64,000 bases of DNA, from contig NZ_LMPC01000027.1 of NCBI RefSeq assembly GCF_001423745.1, positions 238,039 through 302,038 of the forward strand, read 5' to 3'. Position 1 is the first letter of the stretch, and each line of letters starts with the position of its first letter. This stretch comes from Arthrobacter sp. Leaf337 (GTDB lineage: Bacteria > Actinomycetota > Actinomycetes > Actinomycetales > Micrococcaceae). Position numbers and translations under genes: made by a program. The notes below the pieces were generated by a model. It was given only the letters and a program-made list of their open reading frames with translations, did no database searches and was not told where the DNA came from. Below are positions 1 to 8,017 of the stretch, in pieces.

Positions 1-523
1 CGCGTCGCTCTCCCGCTACACCGGCACGGTGGCGGACCTGATCAACTCCATGTTCGATCCCACCCTGACGTTCCAGGACCTGGACTGGCTGCGCGAAACC
101 TGGAAGGGCAAGCTGGTGGTGAAGGGCATCCAGACCGTCGACGACGCCCGCAAGGTGGTGGACCACGGAGCCGACGGCGTAGTGCTCTCCAATCACGGCG
201 GCCGCCAGCTGGACCGCGCGCCCATCCCGTTCCACCTGCTGCCGGACGTCAAGGAAGCGTTCACCAGGGACAACTCGGACGCCGCAATCATCCTGGACAC
301 CGGCATCATGAGCGGCGCGGACATTATTGCCGCGCTTGCACTGGGCGCCGACTTCACGCTGATCGGCCGCGCCTACCTCTACGGCCTCATGGCCGGCGGC
401 CGGGCCGGCGTGGACCGTGCCATCCAGATCCTGGAAAAGGACATGACCCGCACCCTGGCGCTGCTGGGCGTCAGCAAGCTCTCCGAGCTGACCCCGGACC
501 ACGTGCGGATCCTCGGCAGGTAG
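1..523 (+). CDS. lldD: FMN-dependent alpha-hydroxy-acid (L-lactate) dehydrogenase, C-terminal part
   Basis: This is the last 173 residues of an FMN-dependent 2-hydroxy-acid dehydrogenase or oxidase. The frame is open from base 2, so the true start lies before the window. The strand WKGKLVVKGI carries the family's FMN-contacting lysine. SNHGGRQLD holds the active-site His and Arg, and DTGIMSG plus IGRAYLYG form the FMN-phosphate site. Close actinobacterial homologues oxidise L-lactate to pyruvate and feed electrons to the respiratory chain. Glycolate or another 2-hydroxy acid cannot be excluded from this fragment. The TAG stop is followed after 25 bases by a strong hairpin. Confidence 0.85.
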   Translation, partial: ASLSRYTGTVADLINSMFDPTLTFQDLDWLRETWKGKLVVKGIQTVDDARKVVDHGADGVVLSNHGGRQLDRAPIPFHLLPDVKEAFTRDNSDAAIILDTGIMSGADIIAALALGADFTLIGRAYLYGLMAGGRAGVDRAIQILEKDMTRTLALLGVSKLSELTPDHVRILGR

Positions 524-548
524 GCCGGGTCCCGTTTTCGGAGACCCG

Positions 549-614
549 CCCAACTGACTGGCAGTTAACGCTCCCAAAACGCGTTTTCACAGCGTTAACT
601 GCTAGTCAGTTGGG
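549..614. terminator. Long inverted repeat between convergent genes, likely bidirectional terminator
   Basis: The arms 549-572 and 591-614 are complementary over 24 positions, with one G.T pair (560/603) that would be a wobble pair in RNA. The 18-base middle contains a second perfect palindrome, AAAACGCGTTTT (576-587). It sits between the lldD stop (523) and the end of the opposite-strand ArsR gene (626), the expected place for a shared terminator. There is no clear U-tract on either side. The arms look more like a dispersed intergenic palindrome reused as a terminator than a minimal intrinsic terminator. Confidence 0.6.
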
Positions 615-625
615 TGAAGGCCGGG

Positions 626-1186
626 CTACTTCTTGCGGCCGAACTTGGGCAGGTTCGCGATGAGGTCGGCGGCCTTCGTGGCGGCCCGGCCCACGGTGCG
701 GCCGATCTGCTGTGGGACGGTGTCATCCCCGGCCGTGGCCACGGGGATCGCAACGGCCGGGCTCAGCTGGCCGCCTTCCGAGGCCGCGGACACCGCCGCA
801 GCGGCCGGTCGGGCGGTGCCAGCAGCAGCCGGCACCGGCGACGGCGCCACGGTTTCCGCGATCTGCTCCGTCTTTACCTCCAGGATCTGGGCGGCCGGGG
901 AGCTGACGACGGCGGCGGCGCGCGGCCCGACGTCGAACGTCCCCAGCCAATCGGCGACGCCGGCAAGGGGCTTGGGGTTCAGCGCGTAGTAACGCTTCTG
1001 GCCCTGGGCGCGCATGCTGACGAGGTCGGCCTCGCGGAGTACCTTCAAATGCTTGGAAATGGTGGGCTGGCTGGCGTCCAGTTCCTCTACCAGTTCCCCC
1101 ACTGCTTTGTCCCCCGAGCGGAGGGATACCAGAATGTCACGCCGGGTTGCCTCAGCAATGACGGCAAATACGTCGTCTGTCACCAT
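626..1186 (-). CDS. ArsR/SmtB-family winged-helix transcriptional regulator with C-terminal extension
   Basis: A 186-residue protein whose first 90 residues are a winged helix of the ArsR type. ATRRDILVSLRSGDKAVGEL is followed by the recognition helix ASQPTISKHLKVLREA and the wing GQKRYYALNPKPL. No CxC metal-binding motif is seen, so a metal-sensing role is not supported. Residues from about 100 to 186 are an Ala/Pro-rich extension ending in a basic tail (LPKFGRKK), longer than a minimal ArsR protein. The chosen start (ATG at 1186) begins MVTDDVFAVIAEAT, matching the usual family N-terminus. An earlier in-frame ATG at 1222 is less likely. Its target is unknown. Confidence 0.8.
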   Translation of the reverse strand: MVTDDVFAVIAEATRRDILVSLRSGDKAVGELVEELDASQPTISKHLKVLREADLVSMRAQGQKRYYALNPKPLAGVADWLGTFDVGPRAAAVVSSPAAQILEVKTEQIAETVAPSPVPAAAGTARPAAAAVSAASEGGQLSPAVAIPVATAGDDTVPQQIGRTVGRAATKAADLIANLPKFGRKK

Positions 1187-1341
1187 GTGATCCACCCTAG
1201 CGACATATACGCCGGATGGCATCCACTATTTCGTCCCGCGCACGACCGCCATTGCCCTGTACCGGCGCCGGTGCTAGAACGGACTCACGGTTGCCCCGGG
1301 CTGTCCGGCTGCAGCCGCTCAAACATGAGGGGTGGGTGGCA

Positions 1342-1833
1342 ATGGATTTCCTGCGCCAGCAGCTGTTCAACATCATCGCGTTTGTGTTTTTGGGCCTGTT
1401 CGTGGCGGTCTGGGGCTCCGTGCTGCTGCGCGTCGGGTTCTGGGTGCCGGACGGAAGGACGGTTGCGCCGCCACTGAACGGTGCCCTGGTCACCGCGGCG
1501 GGCGTGCTGGCCACCTCACTGAGCTCGCTGACGGCGTCGGCCCTCGGATTCACCATCGCCGAGGTGCGCCGCGACGAAGAGGCCCGCCGCGACCTTGCGC
1601 CAGGCGACGCGGATGCCGTCTCCTTCAACCCGGCCGAGGTCACTGCCCGCCTGTCCGGCCGGATTGTGGCCGCAGTGGTGGTGTACCTGGCGGTGGGGCT
1701 GCTGGTGTTGCTGCTCTGGCTGGTGAAGGGAACAGCGTCCACCGACTTGATCGGCGCCTTCGCGCTGTCCTTGCTGGGCTGGCTCATCGGGGCCGCCGGG
1801 GTGGTGTTCCAGACCGAGAAGCCGATTTCCTAG
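1342..1833 (+). CDS. Small membrane protein with three predicted transmembrane segments
   Basis: A 163-residue hypothetical integral membrane protein. Hydrophobic stretches lie near residues 8-30, 46-66 and 112-155, the last probably forming two passes. A charged loop (EVRRDEEARRDL) lies between the second and third. The start at 1342 is preceded by a purine-rich GAGGGGTGG. Earlier ATG codons in frame would add a sequence with no hydrophobic or conserved character. It is divergent from the ArsR gene, with about 155 bases between the two starts. I recognise no family and infer no function. Confidence 0.65.
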   Translation: MDFLRQQLFNIIAFVFLGLFVAVWGSVLLRVGFWVPDGRTVAPPLNGALVTAAGVLATSLSSLTASALGFTIAEVRRDEEARRDLAPGDADAVSFNPAEVTARLSGRIVAAVVVYLAVGLLVLLLWLVKGTASTDLIGAFALSLLGWLIGAAGVVFQTEKPIS

Positions 1834-1849
1834 CCTAGACAGGCCAGCG

Positions 1850-3073
1850 CTAGTCGAACCAGGGATCCAGTCCGTACAGCGGGAACACTTCCTTGCGGGT
1901 GGCCATCACGGTGCGGTCCACTTCGTCGTTGGGATCGAAGCCCACCTCCCACGAACGCCACCACACATCCACGTCGTCGCCCATGAATTCGGGCGCCGGC
2001 ACGCCGTAAACGGCCCCGTACTTTTCCTGGACGTACTGCCGCCAGTCGGCCGGGACGGGGGTGCGGAGCGGCACCGGACGGCCGGCCGCGATGGCAATCA
2101 GATGGCTCCAGGACCGCGGCACCACGGTGATCACGTTGTAGCCGCCCCCGCCGGTGGCAATCCACCGGTTGTCGCAGTAGCGGGCAGCGAGATTCCCGAC
2201 GGCGGTGGCCGCTTCACGCTGGCCGTCCACGCTGATGTTGAGGTGCGTCAGTGGATCCAGCCGGTGCGAGTCGCAGCCGTGCTGGCTCACAATCACCTCG
2301 GGCTCGAAGGCACCGATCAGTTGCGGCACCACCGCGTGGAATGCCCGGAGCCAGCCGGCGTCGCCGGTGCCGGCTGGCAGGGCCACGTTCACCGCGCTGC
2401 CTTCCGCGTTGGGGCCGCCGATCTCGTTCGCGAAGCCCGTCCCGGGGAACAGGGTCAGGCCGGTCTCGTGCAGTGAAATGGTGAGGACCCGGGGGTCATC
2501 CCAGAAGATGCTCTGCGTCCCGTCGCCGTGGTGTGCGTCGACGTCGATATATGCGACGCGCTGCACACCGCCGTCGAGCAGTTTCTGGATCGCCAAGGCC
2601 GCATCGTTATAGATGCAAAAGCCGCTGGCGCGTTCACGGGAGGCGTGATGCATGCCGCCGCCGAAATTGACGGCCCTGACTGCGCTGCCGTCCAGGATGG
2701 CACGGGCAGCCAGCAGTGAGCCGCCGGCAAGCCGCGCGCTGGCCTCGTGCATGCCGGCAAAAGCGGGGTCGTCTTCCGTCCCGAGGCCCCGTTCAAGGTC
2801 GGGGACGTCCGGGTTTGAGCTGACGCGGCGGACCGCAGCCACGAATTCGGGACTGTGGACGGTGCACAGTTCGTCGTCGCCGGCCACGTCCGGGGCGGCC
2901 ACGGTGACGTGTCCCAGGTCCAGCAGGCCCAGGCTGCGGGCCAGGCGGGCGGTCAGCTCCATGCGTTCGGGTGCCATCGGGTGCCCGTGGCCGAAGTTGT
3001 AGGCAGTCATGGCCATGTCCCACACCACCATCGTTGGCAGTGCGGGCTGCGTGAGTCCGGGCAGGAATGTCAT
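1850..3073 (-). CDS. acuC: Acetoin utilization protein AcuC, class I histone-deacetylase-fold deacetylase
   Basis: A 407-residue zinc-dependent deacetylase of the arginase/HDAC fold. HHASRERASGFCIYND carries the paired catalytic histidines. IDVDAHHGDGT gives the Asp and His zinc ligands, and QHGCDSHRLDPL supplies the third, Asp, ligand. GGGGYN near residue 305 matches the glycine-rich loop before the transition-state tyrosine. In Bacillus subtilis AcuC deacetylates and so activates acetyl-CoA synthetase. An acs gene lies about 35 kb away here, so that partnership is plausible but inferred. The start at 3073 (MTFLPGLTQ) is preferred to an ATG at 3160, which would run into the divergent trkH upstream region. 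Confidence 0.9.
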   Translation of the reverse strand: MTFLPGLTQPALPTMVVWDMAMTAYNFGHGHPMAPERMELTARLARSLGLLDLGHVTVAAPDVAGDDELCTVHSPEFVAAVRRVSSNPDVPDLERGLGTEDDPAFAGMHEASARLAGGSLLAARAILDGSAVRAVNFGGGMHHASRERASGFCIYNDAALAIQKLLDGGVQRVAYIDVDAHHGDGTQSIFWDDPRVLTISLHETGLTLFPGTGFANEIGGPNAEGSAVNVALPAGTGDAGWLRAFHAVVPQLIGAFEPEVIVSQHGCDSHRLDPLTHLNISVDGQREAATAVGNLAARYCDNRWIATGGGGYNVITVVPRSWSHLIAIAAGRPVPLRTPVPADWRQYVQEKYGAVYGVPAPEFMGDDVDVWWRSWEVGFDPNDEVDRTVMATRKEVFPLYGLDPWFD

Positions 3074-3177
3074 CAAGGACAGGCTACCTGAGCCGGGCAC
3101 CCGGATTTCCCGGTCATCGCGCGGAATATAGTGGTTTACTACTGAAGGAAGCCGATTCAACCGAGGAAAAGCCGCAC

Positions 3178-4611
3178 ATGACGCAAAGCCAGCCGAGGTC
3201 CCAGAGCCCGGCTAACTGGCATCCCGGCGTGCCGGAGCGTGAGGGCCTGTGGATTTTCACGGGTATCCGCGACTTTATCGACAACATCGCCAACACGTCG
3301 CCGGCACGGCTGGCGCTGACCGCGTTCGGTGTCGTCATCATCTTGTTCACGGGGCTTCTGTCCCTGCCGGCGTCCTCCGCCTCCGGCGATTTCACTCCCC
3401 TGCACCAGGCGCTCTTCACCGCGGTGTCCGCGGTCTGCGTCACCGGCCTGACCGTCGTTTCCACCGCGGTGCACTGGTCCTTCTTCGGCCAACTGATCAT
3501 CCTGATCGGCATTTTCGTCGGCGGCCTGGGCACGCTGACGCTGGCCTCGCTGCTGGCGCTGATGGTCAGCAAGAAGCTAGGCGTCCGCGGCAAGCTGATT
3601 GCCCAGGAGGCCATGAACAACGCCGGCCGCCTTGGCGAAGTGGGCACCCTGCTGCGGATCGTCATCACCACCTCCGTGGTCATTGAGGCTGCCCTCGCCG
3701 TTGCCCTGGTCCCCCGCTTCCTGGCGCTGGGAGAGAGCTTCGGCCAGTCGGTGTGGCATGGCGTCTTCTATGCGATCTCAGCCTTCAACAACGCCGGTTT
3801 CACGCCGCACTCGGATGGCATCGTCCCGTACGAGACCGATCTCTGGATCCTGGTCCCGCTGATGCTCGGCGTCTTCCTGGGCAGCCTGGGTTTTCCCGTG
3901 GTGATGGTGCTGCAGCAGAACGGGCTGAACTGGAAGAAATGGAACCTGCACACCAAGCTGACCATCCAGGTGTCGTTCATCCTGCTGGCGGCCGGAACAG
4001 TGCTGTGGGGGCTCATGGAGTGGGAGAACATGCGGACCATCGGTTCCATGGACATCGGCGACAAAATCACCCACTCGCTGTTCGCCTCCGTGATGACCCG
4101 GTCCGGCGGCTTCAACCTGGTGGACCAGAACCACATGGAATCCACCACCATGCTCCTCACCGATGCCCTGATGTTCGCCGGCGGCGGTTCGGCCTCAACG
4201 GCCGGCGGCATCAAGGTGACCACCATCGCCGTCATGTTCCTGGCCATCGTGGCCGAGGCCCGCGGCGACGCCGATGTGAAGGTTTACGGCCGCACCATCC
4301 CGCAGGGAACCATGCGGGTGGCCATCTCGGTGATCGTCGCTGGCGCCACGCTTGTCTCCGTCTCAGCCTTCATGCTGCTGCACATCAGCGGGGCGTCCCT
4401 GGACCGGGTGCTCTTCGAAACCATCTCAGCTTTCGCCACCGTGGGCCTCAGCACGAACCTCAGTGCCGAGCTGCCGCCGTCGGGCGTTTATGTCCTGTCC
4501 GCGCTGATGTTTGCCGGACGCGTGGGCACCGTGACCCTCGCCGCTGCGCTGGCCCTGCGCCAGCGCAGCCAGCTGTACCACTACCCGGAAGAGAGGCCCA
4601 TCATTGGCTGA
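3178..4611 (+). CDS. trkH: Trk/Ktr-type potassium transporter, membrane subunit
   Basis: A 477-residue potassium-translocating subunit of the TrkH/KtrB superfamily. The four membrane-pore-membrane repeats are visible through their selectivity-filter loops: SAVCVTGLTV, ISAFNNAGFT, MTRSGGFNLV and FATVGLSTNL. Each has the conserved glycine that lines the K+ pore. A hydrophilic N-terminal segment of about 35 residues precedes the first membrane helix. The length fits KtrB better than the longer proteobacterial TrkH. The gene overlaps the following RCK gene by 8 bases, so the two are almost certainly co-translated as channel and gating ring. Confidence 0.92.
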   Translation: MTQSQPRSQSPANWHPGVPEREGLWIFTGIRDFIDNIANTSPARLALTAFGVVIILFTGLLSLPASSASGDFTPLHQALFTAVSAVCVTGLTVVSTAVHWSFFGQLIILIGIFVGGLGTLTLASLLALMVSKKLGVRGKLIAQEAMNNAGRLGEVGTLLRIVITTSVVIEAALAVALVPRFLALGESFGQSVWHGVFYAISAFNNAGFTPHSDGIVPYETDLWILVPLMLGVFLGSLGFPVVMVLQQNGLNWKKWNLHTKLTIQVSFILLAAGTVLWGLMEWENMRTIGSMDIGDKITHSLFASVMTRSGGFNLVDQNHMESTTMLLTDALMFAGGGSASTAGGIKVTTIAVMFLAIVAEARGDADVKVYGRTIPQGTMRVAISVIVAGATLVSVSAFMLLHISGASLDRVLFETISAFATVGLSTNLSAELPPSGVYVLSALMFAGRVGTVTLAAALALRQRSQLYHYPEERPIIG

Positions 4612-5290
4612 TTCCTCAGGCGCCGTAAATCGCCCCGCCCACAACGCCCCCGTGCTGGTGATTGGACTGGGCCGCTTCGGCTCATCCACCGCCGAACAGC
4701 TGGTCAAACAGGGACGCGAGGTCCTGGCGATCGAACGCGACCGCAACCTGGTGCAGAAATGGGCTCCCGTACTCACACACGTCGTCGAGGCCGACGCCAC
4801 CAACATCGACGCCCTGCGGCAGCTCGGCGCGCAGGAGTTCAGCTCCGCCGTGGTGGGGGTGGGCACGTCCATCGAGTCCTCGGTGCTGATCACCGTGAAC
4901 CTTGTGGACCTCGGGATCCAGCACCTCTGGGTCAAGGCGATCACCCCGTCCCATGGCAAGATCCTGACCCGGATCGGCGCCAACCACGTGATCTACCCGG
5001 AGGCCGACGCCGGCGTCCGTGCCGCGCACCTGGTGTCCGGACGGATGCTGGACTTCATCGAGTTCGACGACGACTACGCGATCGTGAAGATGTATCCGCC
5101 GCGGGAGACTGTCGGGTTTACCCTCGAGGAATCCAAGGTCCGTTCCAAGTACGGAGTGACCATTGTGGGCGTCAAGACCCCGGGCGAGGACTTCACATAC
5201 GCCCGCCCGGAGACCAAAGTGTCATCGCGGGACATGCTGATCGTGTCCGGCCACGTGGACCTGCTGGAACGGTTCGCCGCCCGCCCGTAA
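4604..5290 (+). CDS. trkA: Potassium uptake regulatory protein, TrkA/KtrA (RCK domain)
   Basis: A 228-residue cytosolic RCK protein that gates the upstream channel. Residues 10-140 form a Rossmann domain (VIGLGRFGSS nucleotide loop, then AIERD and VEADATN). Residues 145-225 are a TrkA-C domain (VGFTLEESKVR, VSSRDMLIVSG). ATP/ADP or NAD(H) binding to the ring controls K+ flux in this family. The start is a TTG at 4604 inside the 3' end of trkH, giving MADSSG. The stop codon lies within a perfect tandem 16-base duplication (5284-5315). Confidence 0.92.
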   Translation: MADSSGAVNRPAHNAPVLVIGLGRFGSSTAEQLVKQGREVLAIERDRNLVQKWAPVLTHVVEADATNIDALRQLGAQEFSSAVVGVGTSIESSVLITVNLVDLGIQHLWVKAITPSHGKILTRIGANHVIYPEADAGVRAAHLVSGRMLDFIEFDDDYAIVKMYPPRETVGFTLEESKVRSKYGVTIVGVKTPGEDFTYARPETKVSSRDMLIVSGHVDLLERFAARP

Positions 5291-5315
5291 CCGGTGCAGC
5301 CCGTAACCGGTGCAG
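5284..5315 (+). repeat. Perfect tandem 16-bp duplication spanning the trkA stop codon
   Basis: The unit CCCGTAACCGGTGCAG occurs twice with no gap and no mismatch (5284-5299 and 5300-5315). The first copy contains the trkA stop TAA (5288-5290). The encoded protein is unaffected because translation ends in the first copy. Confidence 0.95.
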
Positions 5316-5344
5316 GGTTTGTGCGGCGGCCCCGGCCGACGCGT

Positions 5345-6178
5345 CTAGCCCAGTTGCTGGGTGATTTCGGCTGCCCGGGCGGCCGCGGCGCGGGCGCCGT
5401 CGGCGATGATCGCTGGCAGGCCGCGCTCGTCGAACGTGGCAATGGCGCGCTCGGTGGTGCCGTTCGGGCTGGTCACGGCCTTCCGCAGTGCGGTGGGATC
5501 CGCGCCGGGCTCAGCCAGCATCAGGCCGCCTCCCGCAACCGTTTCCCGTGCCAGCAGGAGTGAAAGCTCCGGATCCAGCCCCAGTTCGACGCCGGCCGCC
5601 GCCATCGCCTCGGCCAGGTAGAACACGTAGGCCGGCCCCGAACCGCTGATGGCGGACAGGGCATCCACCTGCTCTTCGGGCACCTCCACGACGGTCCCGG
5701 CACCTTTGAGGATGTCCTTGGCCAGTTGCAGCTGTTCGGGCGAGCAGTTGGTTCCGGGCGAGACGGACACGACACCGCGCCCGAGTTTGGCAGGCGTGTT
5801 CGGCATGGTGCGGATCACGGGCTGGCCCGCCGGCAGCGCAGCTTCGAGCTGCGCGATGGACACCGCGGCTGCCACACTGATCACGATGGTTTTCGGGGAC
5901 AACGCACCGCTGATTTCCCTCGCGAGGTCGGCAATTCCCACAGGCTTGACGCCAAGGATTACGACGTCGGAGCCGGTGGCCGCCTGCATGTTGTTCTCCG
6001 GCTCCTCTTCGCCGGCTATGGCCGTAATGCCGGGGTGCCGCTGGGCAAGTTCGGCGGCACGCTCTGCGCGCCGGACGGTGGCCACGACATCCGCGGGATC
6101 CGTTCCAGCCTCCAGCATGCCGCTCATGACGGCCTCGTTCATGGATCCACAGCCAAGGAATGCGATTCGGTTGCTCAT
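5345..6178 (-). CDS. proC: Pyrroline-5-carboxylate reductase
   Basis: A 277-residue NAD(P)H-dependent reductase catalysing the last step of proline synthesis. The N-terminal Rossmann loop is FLGCGSMNEAVMSG. VILGVKP and RTMPNTPAKLGRGV are family landmarks. The C-terminal dimerisation domain carries ISGSGPAYVFYLAEAM and TSPNGTTERA, the latter normally SPGGTT. The start at 6178 (MSNRIAFLG) puts the nucleotide-binding loop at the usual distance from the N-terminus. An ATG 12 codons earlier adds sequence unlike the family. Two structured repeats lie upstream at 6298-6620. Confidence 0.95.
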   Translation of the reverse strand: MSNRIAFLGCGSMNEAVMSGMLEAGTDPADVVATVRRAERAAELAQRHPGITAIAGEEEPENNMQAATGSDVVILGVKPVGIADLAREISGALSPKTIVISVAAAVSIAQLEAALPAGQPVIRTMPNTPAKLGRGVVSVSPGTNCSPEQLQLAKDILKGAGTVVEVPEEQVDALSAISGSGPAYVFYLAEAMAAAGVELGLDPELSLLLARETVAGGGLMLAEPGADPTALRKAVTSPNGTTERAIATFDERGLPAIIADGARAAAARAAEITQQLG

Positions 6179-6297
6179 TGGTCCATCATGGCAGTTCGCC
6201 GCGCTTTGTCGCATCCGGCCCTATTCACAGCTCGCTCACATGATGGCCGCAGCTTCTTCACAAAGTGGACCCATAACGTAGTTATTACCTCATTGAG

Positions 6298-6400
6298 GGT
6301 GCGAGTGATGAGGCAAGCATGGGGATGTTTGCCTGGCACCGGTGGTCTGCAGCAGGTTTCCCCCATTTTCCTGCAAGGGCCGCCGGTGCTTCTCTTTTAA
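6298..6400. ncRNA. Candidate structured RNA element, copy 1 of a tandem pair
   Basis: This 103-base element is one of two related copies between proC and the ECF sigma gene. It opens on the + strand with GGTGCGAGTGATGA and closes with TCTCTTTTAA, both shared with copy 2. In between are a variable hairpin (GGCAA/TTGCC), an outer stem GCACCGG/CCGGTGC and an inner stem GCAGG/CCTGC around a loop with TTCCCCCA. ATGGGG in the variable hairpin could pair with CCCCAT in that loop as a pseudoknot. The transcribed strand is uncertain. The minus strand gives purine-rich loops and would place it in the proC leader. I recognise no named riboswitch class. Confidence 0.6.
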
Positions 6401-6513
6401 GTCCTGACTCCCGGCCCGGCCCTCAGCCCCGGCCGGTGCACATTGCCAGCCAACGCACAGGGAAAATTCCTGAAACACCCAAACTGGGTCGCTAACTTGG
6501 AAAGTGCCTCACA

Positions 6514-6620
6514 GGTGCGAGTGATGACAGCCGGTTCTTCGGAACCGGCGCGGCGCCGGGCGGCTGCGGAAGGGTTCCCCCAATTCCTTCGGCAGGACCG
6601 TCCGGCGCTTTCTCTTTTAA
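6514..6620. ncRNA. Candidate structured RNA element, copy 2 of a tandem pair
   Basis: The second copy repeats the conserved ends and the TTCCCCCA loop of copy 1, about 216 bases downstream on the + strand. Its stems differ by paired changes. The variable hairpin becomes CCGGTTC-TTCG-GAACCGG, the outer stem becomes GCGCCGG/CCGGCGC (A-T to G-C) and the inner stem becomes GAAGG/CCTTC (C-G to A-T). Changes that keep pairing indicate selection on RNA structure. The UUCG-capped hairpin cannot form the pseudoknot seen as possible in copy 1. Confidence 0.6.
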
Positions 6621-6668
6621 CCGGCGCCTTTCTGGTTTACAAGTGCTTTGCGCCTGGAACGGAAGCGT

Positions 6669-8000
6669 TCAGGACAACGGCTGGTCAGCCGCGGGTAGTT
6701 CAAGCAGCCGGCCGTCAAGGAACCGGCGCTCCGCCGCGTTTCCGGCCAGGGCAAGCGCGTTCTGGTATTCCTGGCTGGCTTCGGAGTAGCGGCCCAGGCG
6801 CCGGAGGAGGTCCGCACGCACCGAGTGGAATACGCCGTAGCCTCCAAGGTCCAGCCCGTCAACCAGCTCGAGGGCCGCGGCGGGGCCGTTCACTTCGGCA
6901 ACAGCCACCGCCCGGTTGAGGGCCACCACCGGACCGGGCGACGCCTGAAGCAGCTGATCGTACAGCCGCAGGATCTGGTCCCAGTCCGTCGCACCGGCCG
7001 ACGCGGAGTCGCTGTGGACCGCGTTGATGGCGGCCTGAAGCTGGTAGGGTCCCGGCCGGTTCAGGCGGAGGCACCGGCGCACAATAGCCTGGCCTTCGAG
7101 GATCAGGTCCTGATCCCACAGCGCCCGGTCCTGGTCCGCCAACAGTACTGTGCCGCCGTCGGGCGTCATTCTGGCTGCGCGCCGCGATCCAATCAGCAGC
7201 AGTAGCGCCAGCAGCCCCTGGGCTTCGGGTTCGTCCGGCATCAGCGAAACCAGGACCCGGGCCAGCCTGACGGCCTCCGCGCAAAGCTCGTCCCGGACCA
7301 GTGCCTCGCCGGAGCTGGCGCTGTAACCCTCGTTGAAGATGAGGTAGACGACGGCGAGCACGGCCGTCAGCCGCTCCGGCAGTTCCGCGCCGCGGGGAAC
7401 GCGGTAGGGAATCCGGGCGTCACGGATTTTGGCCTTGGCCCGGACCAGCCGCTGGGCCATGGTCGTTTCCGGCACCATGAAGGCGCGGGCAATCTCCGCG
7501 GTGCTCAGCCCGCCCAAGAGGCGAAGCGTCAATGCCACGCGTGCCGGCGTTCCGAGGGCGGGGTGGCAGCAGGTGAAGATCAGCCGCAGCGTGTCGTCGT
7601 TCACTCCGGCCTCCCCTCCCAGTTCATCCAGCAGGTCTTCGGGCGCCGCTGCCGAGGCGTCCCCGCCCCGGGCGTCAAGCAGCGCCGCCTGGGCATATTT
7701 GTCGTCGCGGGCGGCGTCACGCCGGAGCCGGTCAATGGCCCTGTTGCGGGCAGTAGTGATGATCCACCCGGCCGGGCTGGGCGGGATGCCCGCGGACGGC
7801 CAGTGCTGCACGGCCGCGGTGAACGCGTCCTGGACGGCGTCCTCGGCGATGTCAATGTTGCCGAATACCCGGACCAGGACTGCCACGGCGCGGCCGTACT
7901 CCCGGCGGAAGATCCGTGCCATCGCGACGGCGGGATCCGCGAGGCCGGGATCCCCCGGACTTGGACCCCCCGGACCGGTCCCGGAATCGTGTCCCGTCAT
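6669..8000 (-). CDS. ECF RNA polymerase sigma factor with long C-terminal helical domain (ECF42-like)
   Basis: A 443-residue extracytoplasmic-function sigma factor. Residues 25-100 are region 2 (DAVQDAFTAAVQHWP, WIITTARNRAIDRLRR). Residues 130-195 are region 4, with the helix-turn-helix LSTAEIARAFMVPETTMAQR. The remaining 240 residues form an all-helical extension (GNAALALAGN-like repeats near the end), far longer than a classical ECF factor. This layout with an adjacent DGPF gene is typical of the ECF42 group, where the extension resembles TPR repeats. No anti-sigma gene is nearby, which fits that group. Seventeen bases separate it from the DGPF gene. Confidence 0.9.
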   Translation of the reverse strand: MTGHDSGTGPGGPSPGDPGLADPAVAMARIFRREYGRAVAVLVRVFGNIDIAEDAVQDAFTAAVQHWPSAGIPPSPAGWIITTARNRAIDRLRRDAARDDKYAQAALLDARGGDASAAAPEDLLDELGGEAGVNDDTLRLIFTCCHPALGTPARVALTLRLLGGLSTAEIARAFMVPETTMAQRLVRAKAKIRDARIPYRVPRGAELPERLTAVLAVVYLIFNEGYSASSGEALVRDELCAEAVRLARVLVSLMPDEPEAQGLLALLLLIGSRRAARMTPDGGTVLLADQDRALWDQDLILEGQAIVRRCLRLNRPGPYQLQAAINAVHSDSASAGATDWDQILRLYDQLLQASPGPVVALNRAVAVAEVNGPAAALELVDGLDLGGYGVFHSVRADLLRRLGRYSEASQEYQNALALAGNAAERRFLDGRLLELPAADQPLS

Positions 8001-8017
8001 CGGAAGCGTCCGAACGC

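Noticed and set aside
6298..6620. Actinobacterial 6C small RNA or c-di-AMP riboswitch
   Set aside because: The loops have five rather than six or more cytosines and sit in two separate copies. The conserved c-di-AMP riboswitch cores are not present.
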